NCBI GenBank assembly: GCA_027014155.1 | Contig: JALWEG010000066.1 | Coordinates: 1 to 38,538, forward strand | DNA: 38,538 bases | Source: Aquificaceae bacterium | Lineage (GTDB): Bacteria > Aquificota > Aquificia > Aquificales > Aquificaceae | Reading direction: 5' to 3' | Part shown: positions 8,387-15,912 of the stretch, one piece after another | Numbering within the stretch: the stretch's first letter is position 1 | Layout: each line of letters opens with the position of its first letter | Made by a program: the position numbers and the translations under genes | The notes under the pieces: generated by a model | What the model saw: only the letters and a program-made list of their open reading frames with translations | Database searches by the model: none | What the model was told of the DNA's origin: nothing

Positions 8387-10217
8387 GTCGCTACTGAAGC
8401 CAACGAAGAAAAAAAGGCTTTTGTTCTTCCTACTCATTGACTCGCTGATTTTTATAGTCAGTCTCTACCTGGCGATACTTTTCAGATTTGACTTCGGATT
8501 TCCGGAGGATTACTCGGTAGCCTTTCGCGCGTGGCTGGTAGCCCTTCTCTTGGCAAAGTTGCTTATTTTGTGGCTGGTGGGTGCGTACAGAGTTAACTGG
8601 AGGTTTATAGGAATTAAAGACCTTTTCAAGGTAGTTGTGTCCCTGTCCGCCATCGCTTTTGTAGCCTTTGTGTTCAATCTATACTTTCAGAGAATCGGCG
8701 CGATTTATTCCCTACCAAAGAGTGTGATATTGATGGACTACCTCATATCCGCTCTGCTCGTATCCTTCTTCAGGATTTCCAAAAGGGTCTATCTTGAAGT
8801 TCTCCAGGGACAAAGAAACGGCAAGAGGGTGCTAATTCTGGGAGCCGGAAACACGGGAGAGAGGATAGCGAGGGAACTGCTATCAAGGCAGGATTACCTG
8901 CCGGTGTGTTTCTTGGACGACGATGAGCTTAAGGTGGGAACCAGCATTCACGGGATTCCCGTTTTTGGAAAGCTGTCGGATTTGGAAAAGGCGGTAAGAG
9001 AGTGCGGGATAGAGGGGGTAATCATAGCCATACCTTCCTTGAGCCACAGGGAAGTTAGGGAAATCTTTGAAAGCCTCGCGGGTATGGGGGTGAAGGACAT
9101 TAAGATAGTTCCACCGATTGAAAAGATGCCTTCGGAAGCACTCTCGGTCAAGGATTTAAAGAGCCTGTCTATAGAAGACCTGCTCTCAAGGGAGGTAGTG
9201 AAGATAGAAGAGAGCGATGTCCTTGAGTTTCTACGGGACAAGGTGATACTGGTCAGCGGTGCCGGTGGTTCTATAGGTTCGGAACTGGTGAGGCAACTCA
9301 TGAGCTTTTCCCCCAAAGAGATTATAGCCCTTGAGATAGACGAGACGGAACTGTTTAACCTTGAGCAGGAACTAAAGGGAAAGTTGAGCTACACAAAACT
9401 AAAACCTGTGGTCGCGGACGTCAGGGACAGGGAGAAGTTGGAGAGGGTGTTCAAAGAGACCAATCCTAACATAGTGTTCCACGCTGCGGCTTACAAGCAC
9501 GTTCCGCTCATGGAGTTCTTCCCTGAAGAAGCCATAAAAACGAACGTTATCGGCACATACAACATGGCAACTCTCTCCGAGCGCTACGGCGTTGAGAAGT
9601 TTATCAATATATCAACGGACAAGGCGGTCAAACCCAAGAGCGTCATGGGAATGAGCAAAAGGCTCGCGGAACTGCTGTGCCTCTCCATGAACGGCAACGG
9701 CTCTACGAAGTTTATATCCGTCAGGTTCGGCAACGTTCTCGGGAGCAGGGGGAGCGTCATACCCATCTTTATAGAGCAGATAAGGAAAGGAGGACCCGTG
9801 ACCATAACCCACCCTGATATGGAGAGGTTCTTTATGACCATATCCGAGGCCGTCCTGCTCGTCATACAGGCGGCGGCTATGGGAGAAGGCGGGGAGATTT
9901 TCGTGCTGGACATGGGAGAGCCGGTAAAGATTCTAAAGCTCGCGGAGGAGCTTATAAGGCTTCAAGGTCTTGAGCCTTACAGGGATATAGAGATAGTTTT
10001 TACAGGACTCCGACCCGGTGAGAAGCTCTCAGAAGAGCTGGTGTCCGATACAGAAAAGCTGAGCAGGACAAAGCACCCGAAGATATTTAGGGTTCTGGTT
10101 GGCAGTTCCGGAGTAGAGAACGACAGGCTCATAGGTATGGTAAGAGAGTTGCTCAGCGGTGATGGAGAATATATAAAAGAGAACCTTAAAAGGTTGTTGG
10201 GGGGACTTGACCCTTAA
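8379..10217 (+). CDS. PglF/CapD-type membrane nucleoside-diphosphate-sugar 4,6-dehydratase
   Basis: A 612-residue protein with four N-terminal membrane helices (about residues 10-130), a first Rossmann domain (VLILGAGNTGERIA near residue 151) and a C-terminal extended SDR domain (VSGAGGSIGSELVRQL near residue 290). The active site reads STDKAVKPKSVMGMSK. T413, D414, K415 and M423 have exactly the spacing of Thr395, Asp396, Lys397 and Met405 in Campylobacter PglF, where Met replaces the usual catalytic Tyr. This supports UDP-GlcNAc 4,6-dehydratase activity giving the 4-keto-6-deoxy sugar for the upstream aminotransferase. It is the last gene of the plus-strand cluster and overlaps the convergent ftsY by 4 nt. 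Confidence 0.93.
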   Translation: MLRSLLKPTKKKRLLFFLLIDSLIFIVSLYLAILFRFDFGFPEDYSVAFRAWLVALLLAKLLILWLVGAYRVNWRFIGIKDLFKVVVSLSAIAFVAFVFNLYFQRIGAIYSLPKSVILMDYLISALLVSFFRISKRVYLEVLQGQRNGKRVLILGAGNTGERIARELLSRQDYLPVCFLDDDELKVGTSIHGIPVFGKLSDLEKAVRECGIEGVIIAIPSLSHREVREIFESLAGMGVKDIKIVPPIEKMPSEALSVKDLKSLSIEDLLSREVVKIEESDVLEFLRDKVILVSGAGGSIGSELVRQLMSFSPKEIIALEIDETELFNLEQELKGKLSYTKLKPVVADVRDREKLERVFKETNPNIVFHAAAYKHVPLMEFFPEEAIKTNVIGTYNMATLSERYGVEKFINISTDKAVKPKSVMGMSKRLAELLCLSMNGNGSTKFISVRFGNVLGSRGSVIPIFIEQIRKGGPVTITHPDMERFFMTISEAVLLVIQAAAMGEGGEIFVLDMGEPVKILKLAEELIRLQGLEPYRDIEIVFTGLRPGEKLSEELVSDTEKLSRTKHPKIFRVLVGSSGVENDRLIGMVRELLSGDGEYIKENLKRLLGGLDP

Positions 10218-11599
10218 CCCACCAGTGCTTCCACGTACTCCTTAACCCTAAAGTCCTGCAGGTCTTCTACGCTCTCGCCTACGCCTACCAGCTTTATGGG
10301 GATTTTGAGTTCCCTGCATATAGGGACTAAGGCACCGCCTTTGGCGGTTCCATCCAGCTTGGTTATCACTATACCCGTTATATCCACCGCCTCTTTGAAC
10401 ACCTTTGCTTGAGATATGGCGTTCTGACCTATCGTAGCGTCCAGAACTAAAAGCGTTTCCGTAGGCTCTTCGGGAAGGAGCTTCTGCACGACCTTCTTTA
10501 TCTTTCTAAGCTCGTTTATGAGTGGCTCTTTGGTGTGGAGCCTGCCCGCGGTATCTATTAGAACAGTATCGTAGCCTTCCTTTATAGCTCTGTCCACGGT
10601 TTCGTAGACCACCGAAGCCGGATCCGCACCCTCGTGTTTCTTCACTATATCGGCTCCGCTCCTTTCTGCCCACACCTCAAGTTGCTCAATGGCCGCGGCT
10701 CTGAAGGTATCCGCCGCTCCCAAGATAACCTTTTTGCCTTCTCTCGTGAACTTGTAGGCGAGCTTACCTATGGTGGTGGTCTTGCCCGAGCCGTTCACCC
10801 CTAAGAAGAGCAAGACTACCGGATGTTCCTTCTGAGGCACTTCCAACTCTGAAGAGCAACCCTTTAGAAGCTCCTCTATCTTTTCCTTAGTTATATCCCT
10901 GAGAGCTTCCGAACTCTTGAGGTTCTTCCTTATAGCTTCCTTTCTCAGCTCTTCAACGAGGTTTACCGCGGTTTTAACGCCCAAATCCGCTCTAACGAAC
11001 AGCTCTTCCAGCTCATCAAAAAGCTCGTCGTCTATCTTCCTACCCCTGAAGACTATTCCGAACTCTATGGCTTCCCTCGTCTTTTTCAGCCCCTTGCGGA
11101 ACTTATCAAGAAGGCTCTCCTTTTTATCTTCCTTTACCAACCCCAGCTCTTTCTTTATCTCAAGAATCCTTTCCTCTACCTTTTCCCTTTCAGAAGGCGG
11201 TGCTATCTTTAAGGCTCTCTCAAGAAGTTCCAGAGCCTTCTCTTTGTCCCCCAGACCCTTTACTATCTGCCCGGCTCTAAAAAGGCTCTCAAAGTCCCCT
11301 ACCTTGAGATACTCCTCGTAGGCGTCCCTGAGCCTTCCCACCCTTTCAAATACCAAGGCTCTCTCTTTTGCAGTTCCCAAGCCTTTGCCGTACTTCTCTA
11401 TCAGCCTGTAAGCCTGAAGGTAGTTTTCCTCCTCAAGGTAAAGCTCAAAGAGAACCTTCCTCAAGTCCTCCTCGTGTTCGTAGTTCTCAAGAATCTTTTT
11501 AGCCTTTTCCTTTTTTCCCTGACGTATGAGTTCTAAGATGGCGCTCTTGTCCCCTTTCTTGGCTCTTTTTTCTACGTCGGATTTCTTAAAGAACAGCAT
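10214..11599 (-). CDS. ftsY: Signal recognition particle receptor FtsY with helical-repeat N-terminal extension
   Basis: FtsY is the GTPase receptor that docks SRP-ribosome complexes at the membrane. With ATG 11599 the protein has 461 residues. About residues 1-150 look like TPR-type helical repeats (RLIEKYGKG, GRLRDAYEEYLKVGDFE, DKEKALELLERALKIAP) instead of the acidic A domain of E. coli FtsY. The N domain covers about 160-250 and the G domain about 260-461, with P-loop GVNGSGKT at 267-274, DTFRAAA, DTAGR and TKLDGTAKGG. An in-frame GTG at 11647 would add 16 unlikely residues. The start lies 5 nt after the stop of the 26-codon ORF and has no clear Shine-Dalgarno. A TATAAT at 11612-11617 could give it its own promoter. 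Confidence 0.95.
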   Translation of the reverse strand: MLFFKKSDVEKRAKKGDKSAILELIRQGKKEKAKKILENYEHEEDLRKVLFELYLEEENYLQAYRLIEKYGKGLGTAKERALVFERVGRLRDAYEEYLKVGDFESLFRAGQIVKGLGDKEKALELLERALKIAPPSEREKVEERILEIKKELGLVKEDKKESLLDKFRKGLKKTREAIEFGIVFRGRKIDDELFDELEELFVRADLGVKTAVNLVEELRKEAIRKNLKSSEALRDITKEKIEELLKGCSSELEVPQKEHPVVLLFLGVNGSGKTTTIGKLAYKFTREGKKVILGAADTFRAAAIEQLEVWAERSGADIVKKHEGADPASVVYETVDRAIKEGYDTVLIDTAGRLHTKEPLINELRKIKKVVQKLLPEEPTETLLVLDATIGQNAISQAKVFKEAVDITGIVITKLDGTAKGGALVPICRELKIPIKLVGVGESVEDLQDFRVKEYVEALVG

Positions 11600-11604
11600 G
11601 GCCG

Positions 11605-11685
11605 TTAAAAGATTATAAGGTATACGGCTACCGCCATGCCCACACACAGGGCGCAGGCTATAAGGAACCTTACAAGCTTCTCCAT
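11605..11685 (-). CDS. Candidate 26-residue single-span membrane peptide between proS and ftsY
   Basis: A 26-codon ORF starts with ATG at 11685, sharing the last A of the proS stop (TAATG), and ends with TAA at 11605, 5 nt before the ftsY ATG. The peptide starts MEKLVRF and continues as one hydrophobic helix (LIACALCVGMAVAVYLIIF), long enough to span a membrane with a positively charged cytoplasmic start. It fills the gap between the two genes almost exactly, and the TAATG junction would allow translational coupling to proS. I know of no named family. It could be a real small membrane protein, perhaps tied to the SRP receptor, or a translated coupling ORF for ftsY. No Shine-Dalgarno beyond the coupling is obvious. 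Confidence 0.5.
   Translation of the reverse strand: MEKLVRFLIACALCVGMAVAVYLIIF
11612..11617 (-). promoter_or_regulatory. Possible ftsY -10 element
   Basis: The minus strand reads TATAAT 12 nt before the ftsY ATG, inside the 26-codon ORF. A transcript starting about 6-7 nt downstream would have a leader of only about 5 nt. No convincing -35 was found, so this is a motif-level call. Confidence 0.3.
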
Positions 11686-13397
11686 TACTGCTTGTCCTTG
11701 TTTATAAGCTCCTTCACCCTGTCAATGGACTCCTCTAAGGGAAGGTCCCACCTCTCACCGCTCAGGCGGTTTTGAATCTCTACTTTACCCTCTTTTACCT
11801 TCCTGCCTACCACTATGCGGTAAGGGATACCCACGAGGTCTGCATCGGCAAACTTGGAGCCGGCGCTCTCCTCTCTGTCGTCGTAAAGCGTATCTATCCC
11901 CTTTTCCGTAGCCTCAAGGTAGAGCTTCTCGGAGACCTGAGCCTGTTCTTGGTCGGACACGTTCAGGCAGGTAATCAGCAGCTCAAAGGGAGCCACCGGC
12001 ACGGGCCACTTTATACCCTTATCGTCGTGATACTGCTCAACGAGGGCGGATATTATCCGTGAGACACCTATGCCGTAGCAACCCATGATTATGGGCTTTT
12101 CCTTGCCGTCCCTGTCGGTGAAGTATGCCTTCATAGGCTCGGAATACCTCGTTCCCAGGAGGAATATGTGTCCCAGCTCAAGTCCCTTTTCCACCCTTAG
12201 GGGACTCTGGCACTTGGGACAGGCATCACCCTCTTCAACCTGAGACAGGTCTGCGAACTTGCCGTAGGTGAAGTCCCTCTCTGGGTTTGCGTTTATGTAG
12301 TGCCAGTCCGGTTCGTTGAGAGCTACCACGAGGTTTTTTACCCCGAACAGGCTGTTGTCCCAAAGAACTTCAACGCCTTCGGGCAGGTTGAATATGCCTA
12401 TAAACCCCTTCTTGGTTCCCAGCAGGCTCTCAACCTCCTCGTCGGTCGCCAAGCGGAAGTTCTCCGTTCCCAAGAGGGCTTCCAGCTTGTTCTCGTCTAT
12501 CTCCCTGTCTCCCCTTATCAGCACCAGAAGCGGCTTTTTGCCTTCTACCATGTAGAGTACGGACTTCAGAATCTTGCTCGCGGGGACATTAAGGAAATCC
12601 GAGAGTTCCTTTATCGTTTCCACTCCGGGCGTGGAGACCTTTTGCAGCGGCTTTTCCTCCTCCTGTTGGATCTGAGGTTTGGGAAGATTTATTATCTCCG
12701 CGTTTGCGGCGTAGCCGCAGCTTTCACAGTAGCCTACCTTCGCCTCTCCGTAATCGGTCAGAGCTATGAATTCGTGGGACTGAGAGCCGCCTATCTGTCC
12801 CACGCTCGCCTCCGCTATTATCACCTTCAGCCTGAGCTTTTTGAAAATCCTGTCGTAGGCGAACTTCATGCTCTCGTAGGAGAGCATGGCGGACATCTCG
12901 TCGGCATCAAAGGAGTATGCGTCCTTCATTATGAACTCCCTTCCCCTTATGAGTCCGAAGCGCGGTCTCTTCTCGTCCCTGAACTTCACCTGTATTTGAT
13001 ACAGAATCACCGGCAGCTGCCGGTAGGATTTTATAACTCTCCGAACTAAATCCGTTATCTCCTCCTCGTGTGTAGGTCCCAGGCAGTACTCCCTACCCTT
13101 TCGGTCTTTGAGTTTAAAGAGTTCACTTCCGTAGGAATCCCACCTACCCGTTTCCTTCCAAAGCTCCGCCGGATTTAGAACGCTCAAGAGAAGCTCCTGT
13201 GCACCGCTTCTGTCCATCTCCTTCCTTATGATTTCTTCCACCTTCCTGAGAACCTTAAAGCCGGCGGGTGTGAACTCGTAAACCCCGGCAGAGACCTGCT
13301 TTATGAATCCACCCTTCAGCAGGTATTTGTGGGATACCGCCTCAACCTCCGCCGGCTCCTCTTTCTCCGTGTATAGAAAGTACCTGCTCCAACGCAT
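11685..13397 (-). CDS. proS: Prolyl-tRNA synthetase, bacterial type with editing domain
   Basis: Charges tRNA-Pro with proline. The 570-residue length is that of bacterial-type ProRS. The class II motifs are visible: motif 1 region FTPAGFKVLRKVEEIIRKEMDRSG, motif 2 region VKFRDEKRPRFGLIRGREFIMKDAYSFD, and motif 3 in GCYGIGVSRI. Between motifs 2 and 3 lies the roughly 180-residue INS editing insertion (about 220-400, with SDFLNVPASKILKS and FLLGTRYSEPM at its end), which clears mischarged Ala-tRNA-Pro. The C-terminal anticodon-binding domain carries TLYDDREESAGSKFADADLVGIPYR. The start ATG at 13397 sits 6 nt after a TAAAAT hexamer. Downstream, the stop is fused to the ATG of a 26-codon ORF leading into ftsY. 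Confidence 0.97.
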   Translation of the reverse strand: MRWSRYFLYTEKEEPAEVEAVSHKYLLKGGFIKQVSAGVYEFTPAGFKVLRKVEEIIRKEMDRSGAQELLLSVLNPAELWKETGRWDSYGSELFKLKDRKGREYCLGPTHEEEITDLVRRVIKSYRQLPVILYQIQVKFRDEKRPRFGLIRGREFIMKDAYSFDADEMSAMLSYESMKFAYDRIFKKLRLKVIIAEASVGQIGGSQSHEFIALTDYGEAKVGYCESCGYAANAEIINLPKPQIQQEEEKPLQKVSTPGVETIKELSDFLNVPASKILKSVLYMVEGKKPLLVLIRGDREIDENKLEALLGTENFRLATDEEVESLLGTKKGFIGIFNLPEGVEVLWDNSLFGVKNLVVALNEPDWHYINANPERDFTYGKFADLSQVEEGDACPKCQSPLRVEKGLELGHIFLLGTRYSEPMKAYFTDRDGKEKPIIMGCYGIGVSRIISALVEQYHDDKGIKWPVPVAPFELLITCLNVSDQEQAQVSEKLYLEATEKGIDTLYDDREESAGSKFADADLVGIPYRIVVGRKVKEGKVEIQNRLSGERWDLPLEESIDRVKELINKDKQ

Positions 13398-13403
13398 GGG
13401 GAT

Positions 13404-13409
13404 ATTTTA
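13404..13409 (-). promoter_or_regulatory. Putative proS -10 element, 6 nt before the start codon
   Basis: TAAAAT on the minus strand, separated from the proS ATG by 6 nt (ATCCCC). A transcript starting 6-7 nt downstream of the hexamer would begin at or within 1 nt of the ATG. An AGGACT with 17-nt spacing is a weak -35. No Shine-Dalgarno is present. Confidence 0.4.
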
Positions 13410-13512
13410 ACTAAATCCGTACCCTAAGTCCTCTCTTGCGGGAAGGGACGGTACATGTCAGAAAATTTAGAAAGGAAGCGTTATTTAATTTTATACTTTG
13501 GGAGGTGGCACC

Positions 13513-14178
13513 ATGGCTGTGGTACCGGTTGAGAAGCTCCACGACGAGCTGTTTGAGGAGCTGATTTTCAACGACGATTTTCCGGGCGAAGGCAACCGCC
13601 TGGAAGTGCCTTACAGGGACGTGGCTAAGATAATGGACAAGGTCAAGGAGAGAGCCGAGAGGGACGGGGAGTTCGCCATTAGGCTTGCGGAAGGCCCTCT
13701 CTCTATGGCTTTCAAGATAATGATGATTTGGTTCAAGAGTGTAGAGGAGAGAGATGAGGAGAGAGTCAAGGAGCTGGTTCCCAGGAAGTACTGGAAGTAT
13801 TTAGACAAGGAGTACGGAGTGTTCGTTTACAACATTCCCACCAAGGAAGAGAAGGAAGAAATGCTTAAAGAGATAGAAAACGAACCTGTTTACGACAGAA
13901 TCTCCTCCATAGGATTCTGGGTTTTTGACCCGGACGAGTTCGGAGAACCTCAAGTGCTTGAGGTGATAAACAACCGCCTCTACATCAACGGCAGATTCGC
14001 CGCCAAGCCGGTGGTGGAAAAGGAGTGGACTTCAAACATCAAGCACCTAAGATACTGCATGTCGGAAGAGGATAAGAAGGATTGGAATGAAATCAAGGAG
14101 CTGATAGACTTCTACGAGCCTATAATAGTGATTTTTGACGAGATTGAGGAGGGACTCTTCAAGTTGAAGCTGGGTTGA
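13513..14178 (+). CDS. Acidic protein of unknown function
   Basis: A 221-residue soluble protein that I do not recognise. The start is ATG 13513, with GGAGGT 6 nt upstream; an in-frame TTG at 13498 would place the Shine-Dalgarno inside the gene. The protein is very acidic, with many Glu/Asp-rich helices alternating with Lys/Arg (EERDEERVKELV, PTKEEKEEMLKEIENE). It has one short hydrophobic stretch (LSMAFKIMMIWF, near residue 70) but no signal peptide or clear membrane helix. The C-terminal part (VLEVINNRLYINGRFAAKP, YEPIIVIFDEIEEGLFKLKLG) looks like a beta-rich small domain. It is a single-gene unit whose last 20 nt overlap convergent ribF. A TATACT at 13492-13497 is close upstream but too near the Shine-Dalgarno to be a certain promoter. 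Confidence 0.75.
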   Translation: MAVVPVEKLHDELFEELIFNDDFPGEGNRLEVPYRDVAKIMDKVKERAERDGEFAIRLAEGPLSMAFKIMMIWFKSVEERDEERVKELVPRKYWKYLDKEYGVFVYNIPTKEEKEEMLKEIENEPVYDRISSIGFWVFDPDEFGEPQVLEVINNRLYINGRFAAKPVVEKEWTSNIKHLRYCMSEEDKKDWNEIKELIDFYEPIIVIFDEIEEGLFKLKLG

Positions 14179-15118
14179 GATACCTTTTTGCCAGCTCTAT
14201 GTCCCTCTTTATCTGCTGAACCAGATGCTGAGGACTCTCAAAGCGCAGCTCCGGTCTTATGAACTCCACGAACTCTACCTTTACTTTCTTACCCCGTATA
14301 TCCTCGTTAAAGTCAAAGATGTGAACCTCCAGAACCTTACCCTTTCCGCCGAAGGTAGGCCTCGTTCCGTAGTTGGCTATTCCCCCATATCTGCCGTCAA
14401 CCATCACCGCATAGACACCCTTCCTGAGACACAGGTTATCCGTTCCCTTAAGGTTAGCGGTGGGAAAGCCTATCTTTGAGCCTCTGCCATCGCCGCTTAT
14501 CACTTGCCTCTTTACGAAGTACCTCCTGCCCAAGAACTGCTCGGCGTCCCTTACTCTACCTTCGCTCAGGAGCCGCCTAAGAAGGGTGCTGCTGACCACG
14601 TGCCCCTCTATCTGAAAGGGAGATACATAACCCACCTCAAAGCCGACCCGCTGTCCTATCTCCCTCGCCAGCTCTATCTCTCCCTCCCTTTTGTGTCCGA
14701 ATCTCCAGTCGTAGCCTACCAGAAGATACTTGCACCTAAGTCTATTGTGGAGTATGTCAATCAGGAAGTCTCTGGCGGGAATTTTAGAAAACCTCTCGTC
14801 AAACCTTATGAAGGAGAAGTAATCTATACCCTCCCTTTCCACCAGCTCTATCTTCTCGTCCACGTCCGAGAGTTCGCAGGCAAGCAGGTGAGGAGCCAAG
14901 ACCTTTAAGGGGTGCGGACAGAAGGTAAGCAGGAGGCTTCTCAGACCCCTGCGCTCGGCTTCTTCCTTCAGAGTATCCACGAGGTATTTATGTCCCAGAT
15001 GGAAGCCGTCAAAGTTTCCTACGGTTATGGCAGTGTCCTTGTCCAAATGGCTCAATGCCTGCAAATCCTCTTTTAGAGGACACTCTTCCTCTCCCAGTCT
15101 AAGAAAGAAGGTTTTCAT
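14159..15118 (-). CDS. ribF: Bifunctional riboflavin kinase / FAD synthetase
   Basis: A 319-residue RibF that converts riboflavin to FMN and then FAD. The N-terminal FAD synthetase (nucleotidyltransferase) domain shows ITVGNFDGFHLGHKYLVD with the HxGH motif and LLTFCPHPLKVL. About residue 170 starts the link to the riboflavin kinase domain (VSSTLLRRLLSEG), with GDGRGSKIGFPTANL as the kinase ATP/flavin motif and VEFVEFIRPELRF near the end. It abuts thiE exactly (stop of thiE at 15119-15121, ATG of ribF at 15116-15118), so the two cofactor genes form one minus-strand operon. No FMN riboswitch-like sequence is present. Its 3' end overlaps the convergent unknown gene by 20 nt. Confidence 0.95.
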   Translation of the reverse strand: MKTFFLRLGEEECPLKEDLQALSHLDKDTAITVGNFDGFHLGHKYLVDTLKEEAERRGLRSLLLTFCPHPLKVLAPHLLACELSDVDEKIELVEREGIDYFSFIRFDERFSKIPARDFLIDILHNRLRCKYLLVGYDWRFGHKREGEIELAREIGQRVGFEVGYVSPFQIEGHVVSSTLLRRLLSEGRVRDAEQFLGRRYFVKRQVISGDGRGSKIGFPTANLKGTDNLCLRKGVYAVMVDGRYGGIANYGTRPTFGGKGKVLEVHIFDFNEDIRGKKVKVEFVEFIRPELRFESPQHLVQQIKRDIELAKRYLNPAST

Positions 15119-15769
15119 CTAAGTTAACTTGCCGGCAAGGAGCAGTTGCCTTACCGTGTCCTTGTAAGCTCTGACGAAAGCCTCTGCGGCAGACCTTACG
15201 TTCTCAAAGCCCAGTATCCCCGATACGGTAGCTATATTCCTCGCCCCGGCCTTTATGACCTCCGGAACCCTATACTGCATTATCCCGCCTATGGCCACGA
15301 CCGGCTTTTGGGAGCGCTTAACGGCTTCCGAGAGAGCTTCCAGACCTACCAGCACGAACTTTTCCTTTGTGGAGGTGGGATACACGGAACCGAAACCTAT
15401 GTAGTCCACCGGCAACCGGTTTACCTTATCTATCTCCTCAAGGCTGTTTACCGAGTAGCCAACGAACATCTTGTCGCCCACAATCTCCTTAACCACCTCC
15501 GGTGGTAGGTCTTCTTTACCTACATGAACTCCGTCCGCCTCAACCGCCAAGGCCAAATCCACTCTATCGTTTACCACGAGGTCTGCCCCGTAGCGGCGGG
15601 TAAGCTCCCTGAGCTGAACCAGCTCTTCATACATCTCCCTCGTGGTCTTGTCTTTAAATCTATACTGAATCGCCGTAACTCCCCCCTGAAGAGCCTGCTC
15701 CAGGGTAGGAATCAGCTCTCTATCCTTAAAGTACCTATCGTCGGTTATCAGATAAACGCTGAGGTTCAT
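15119..15769 (-). CDS. thiE: Thiamine-phosphate synthase
   Basis: A 216-residue TIM-barrel enzyme joining HMP-pyrophosphate and thiazole phosphate to make thiamine phosphate. Family motifs are present: YLITDDRYF at the first strand, VTAIQYRFKDK (the usual QLR/Q-RxK phosphate-binding segment), DLVVNDRVDLALAVEADGVHVGKEDLP, VGYSVNSLEEI, DYIGFGSVYPTSTK and PVVAIGGI. A strong AAGGAGGAGTT Shine-Dalgarno precedes ATG 15769. The gene is followed without a gap by ribF. No TPP riboswitch (THI box) can be seen in the 21 nt between thiE and the upstream tRNA gene. Co-transcription with tRNA-Ser just upstream on the same strand is possible. Confidence 0.95.
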   Translation of the reverse strand: MNLSVYLITDDRYFKDRELIPTLEQALQGGVTAIQYRFKDKTTREMYEELVQLRELTRRYGADLVVNDRVDLALAVEADGVHVGKEDLPPEVVKEIVGDKMFVGYSVNSLEEIDKVNRLPVDYIGFGSVYPTSTKEKFVLVGLEALSEAVKRSQKPVVAIGGIMQYRVPEVIKAGARNIATVSGILGFENVRSAAEAFVRAYKDTVRQLLLAGKLT

Positions 15770-15790
15770 GAACTCCTCCTTGAGATGGTG

Positions 15791-15883
15791 TGGCGGAGAG
15801 GGTGGGATTCGAACCCACGGAGCGGGAGTGACCCGCTCAACTCCTTAGCAGGGAGCCGCCTTCGGCCGCTCGGCCACCTCTCC
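15791..15883 (-). tRNA. tRNA-Ser (GCT anticodon)
   Basis: The minus strand folds as a 93-nt class II tRNA. The acceptor stem GGAGAGG pairs with CCTCTCC, the discriminator is G and CCA is encoded (15791-15793). The D arm holds GGCCGAGCGGCCGAAGG, the anticodon loop is CTGCTAA with anticodon GCT reading AGC/AGU, a long variable arm is present as expected for Ser, and the T arm has GTTCGAATC. Unlike the Ala and Lys tRNAs further on, its CCA is genome-encoded. A TATAAT at 15901-15906 lies 17 nt upstream. Confidence 0.96.
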
Positions 15884-15896
15884 TGCCATCAGAGTT

Positions 15897-15908
15897 TAAA
15901 ATTATACC
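15897..15908. promoter_or_regulatory. Shared divergent -10 region for tRNA-Ser (-) and the LptG-like gene (+)
   Basis: TAAAATTATACC on the plus strand contains a perfect minus-strand TATAAT (15906 to 15901) for tRNA-Ser. It also offers plus-strand candidates TAAAAT (15897-15902) and TATACC (15903-15908), which lie 10 and 4 nt before the LptG-like ATG. No clear -35 on either side. Confidence 0.4.
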
Positions 15909-15912
15909 ACCA

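Noticed and set aside
12300-13049. Long open frame (249 codons) on the plus strand
   Set aside because: It lies entirely antisense to proS, whose motifs are complete; the composition is a mirror of the proS codons and no family features are seen.
15770-15790. TPP riboswitch before thiE
   Set aside because: Only 21 nt separate thiE from tRNA-Ser, and no THI-box sequence is present.
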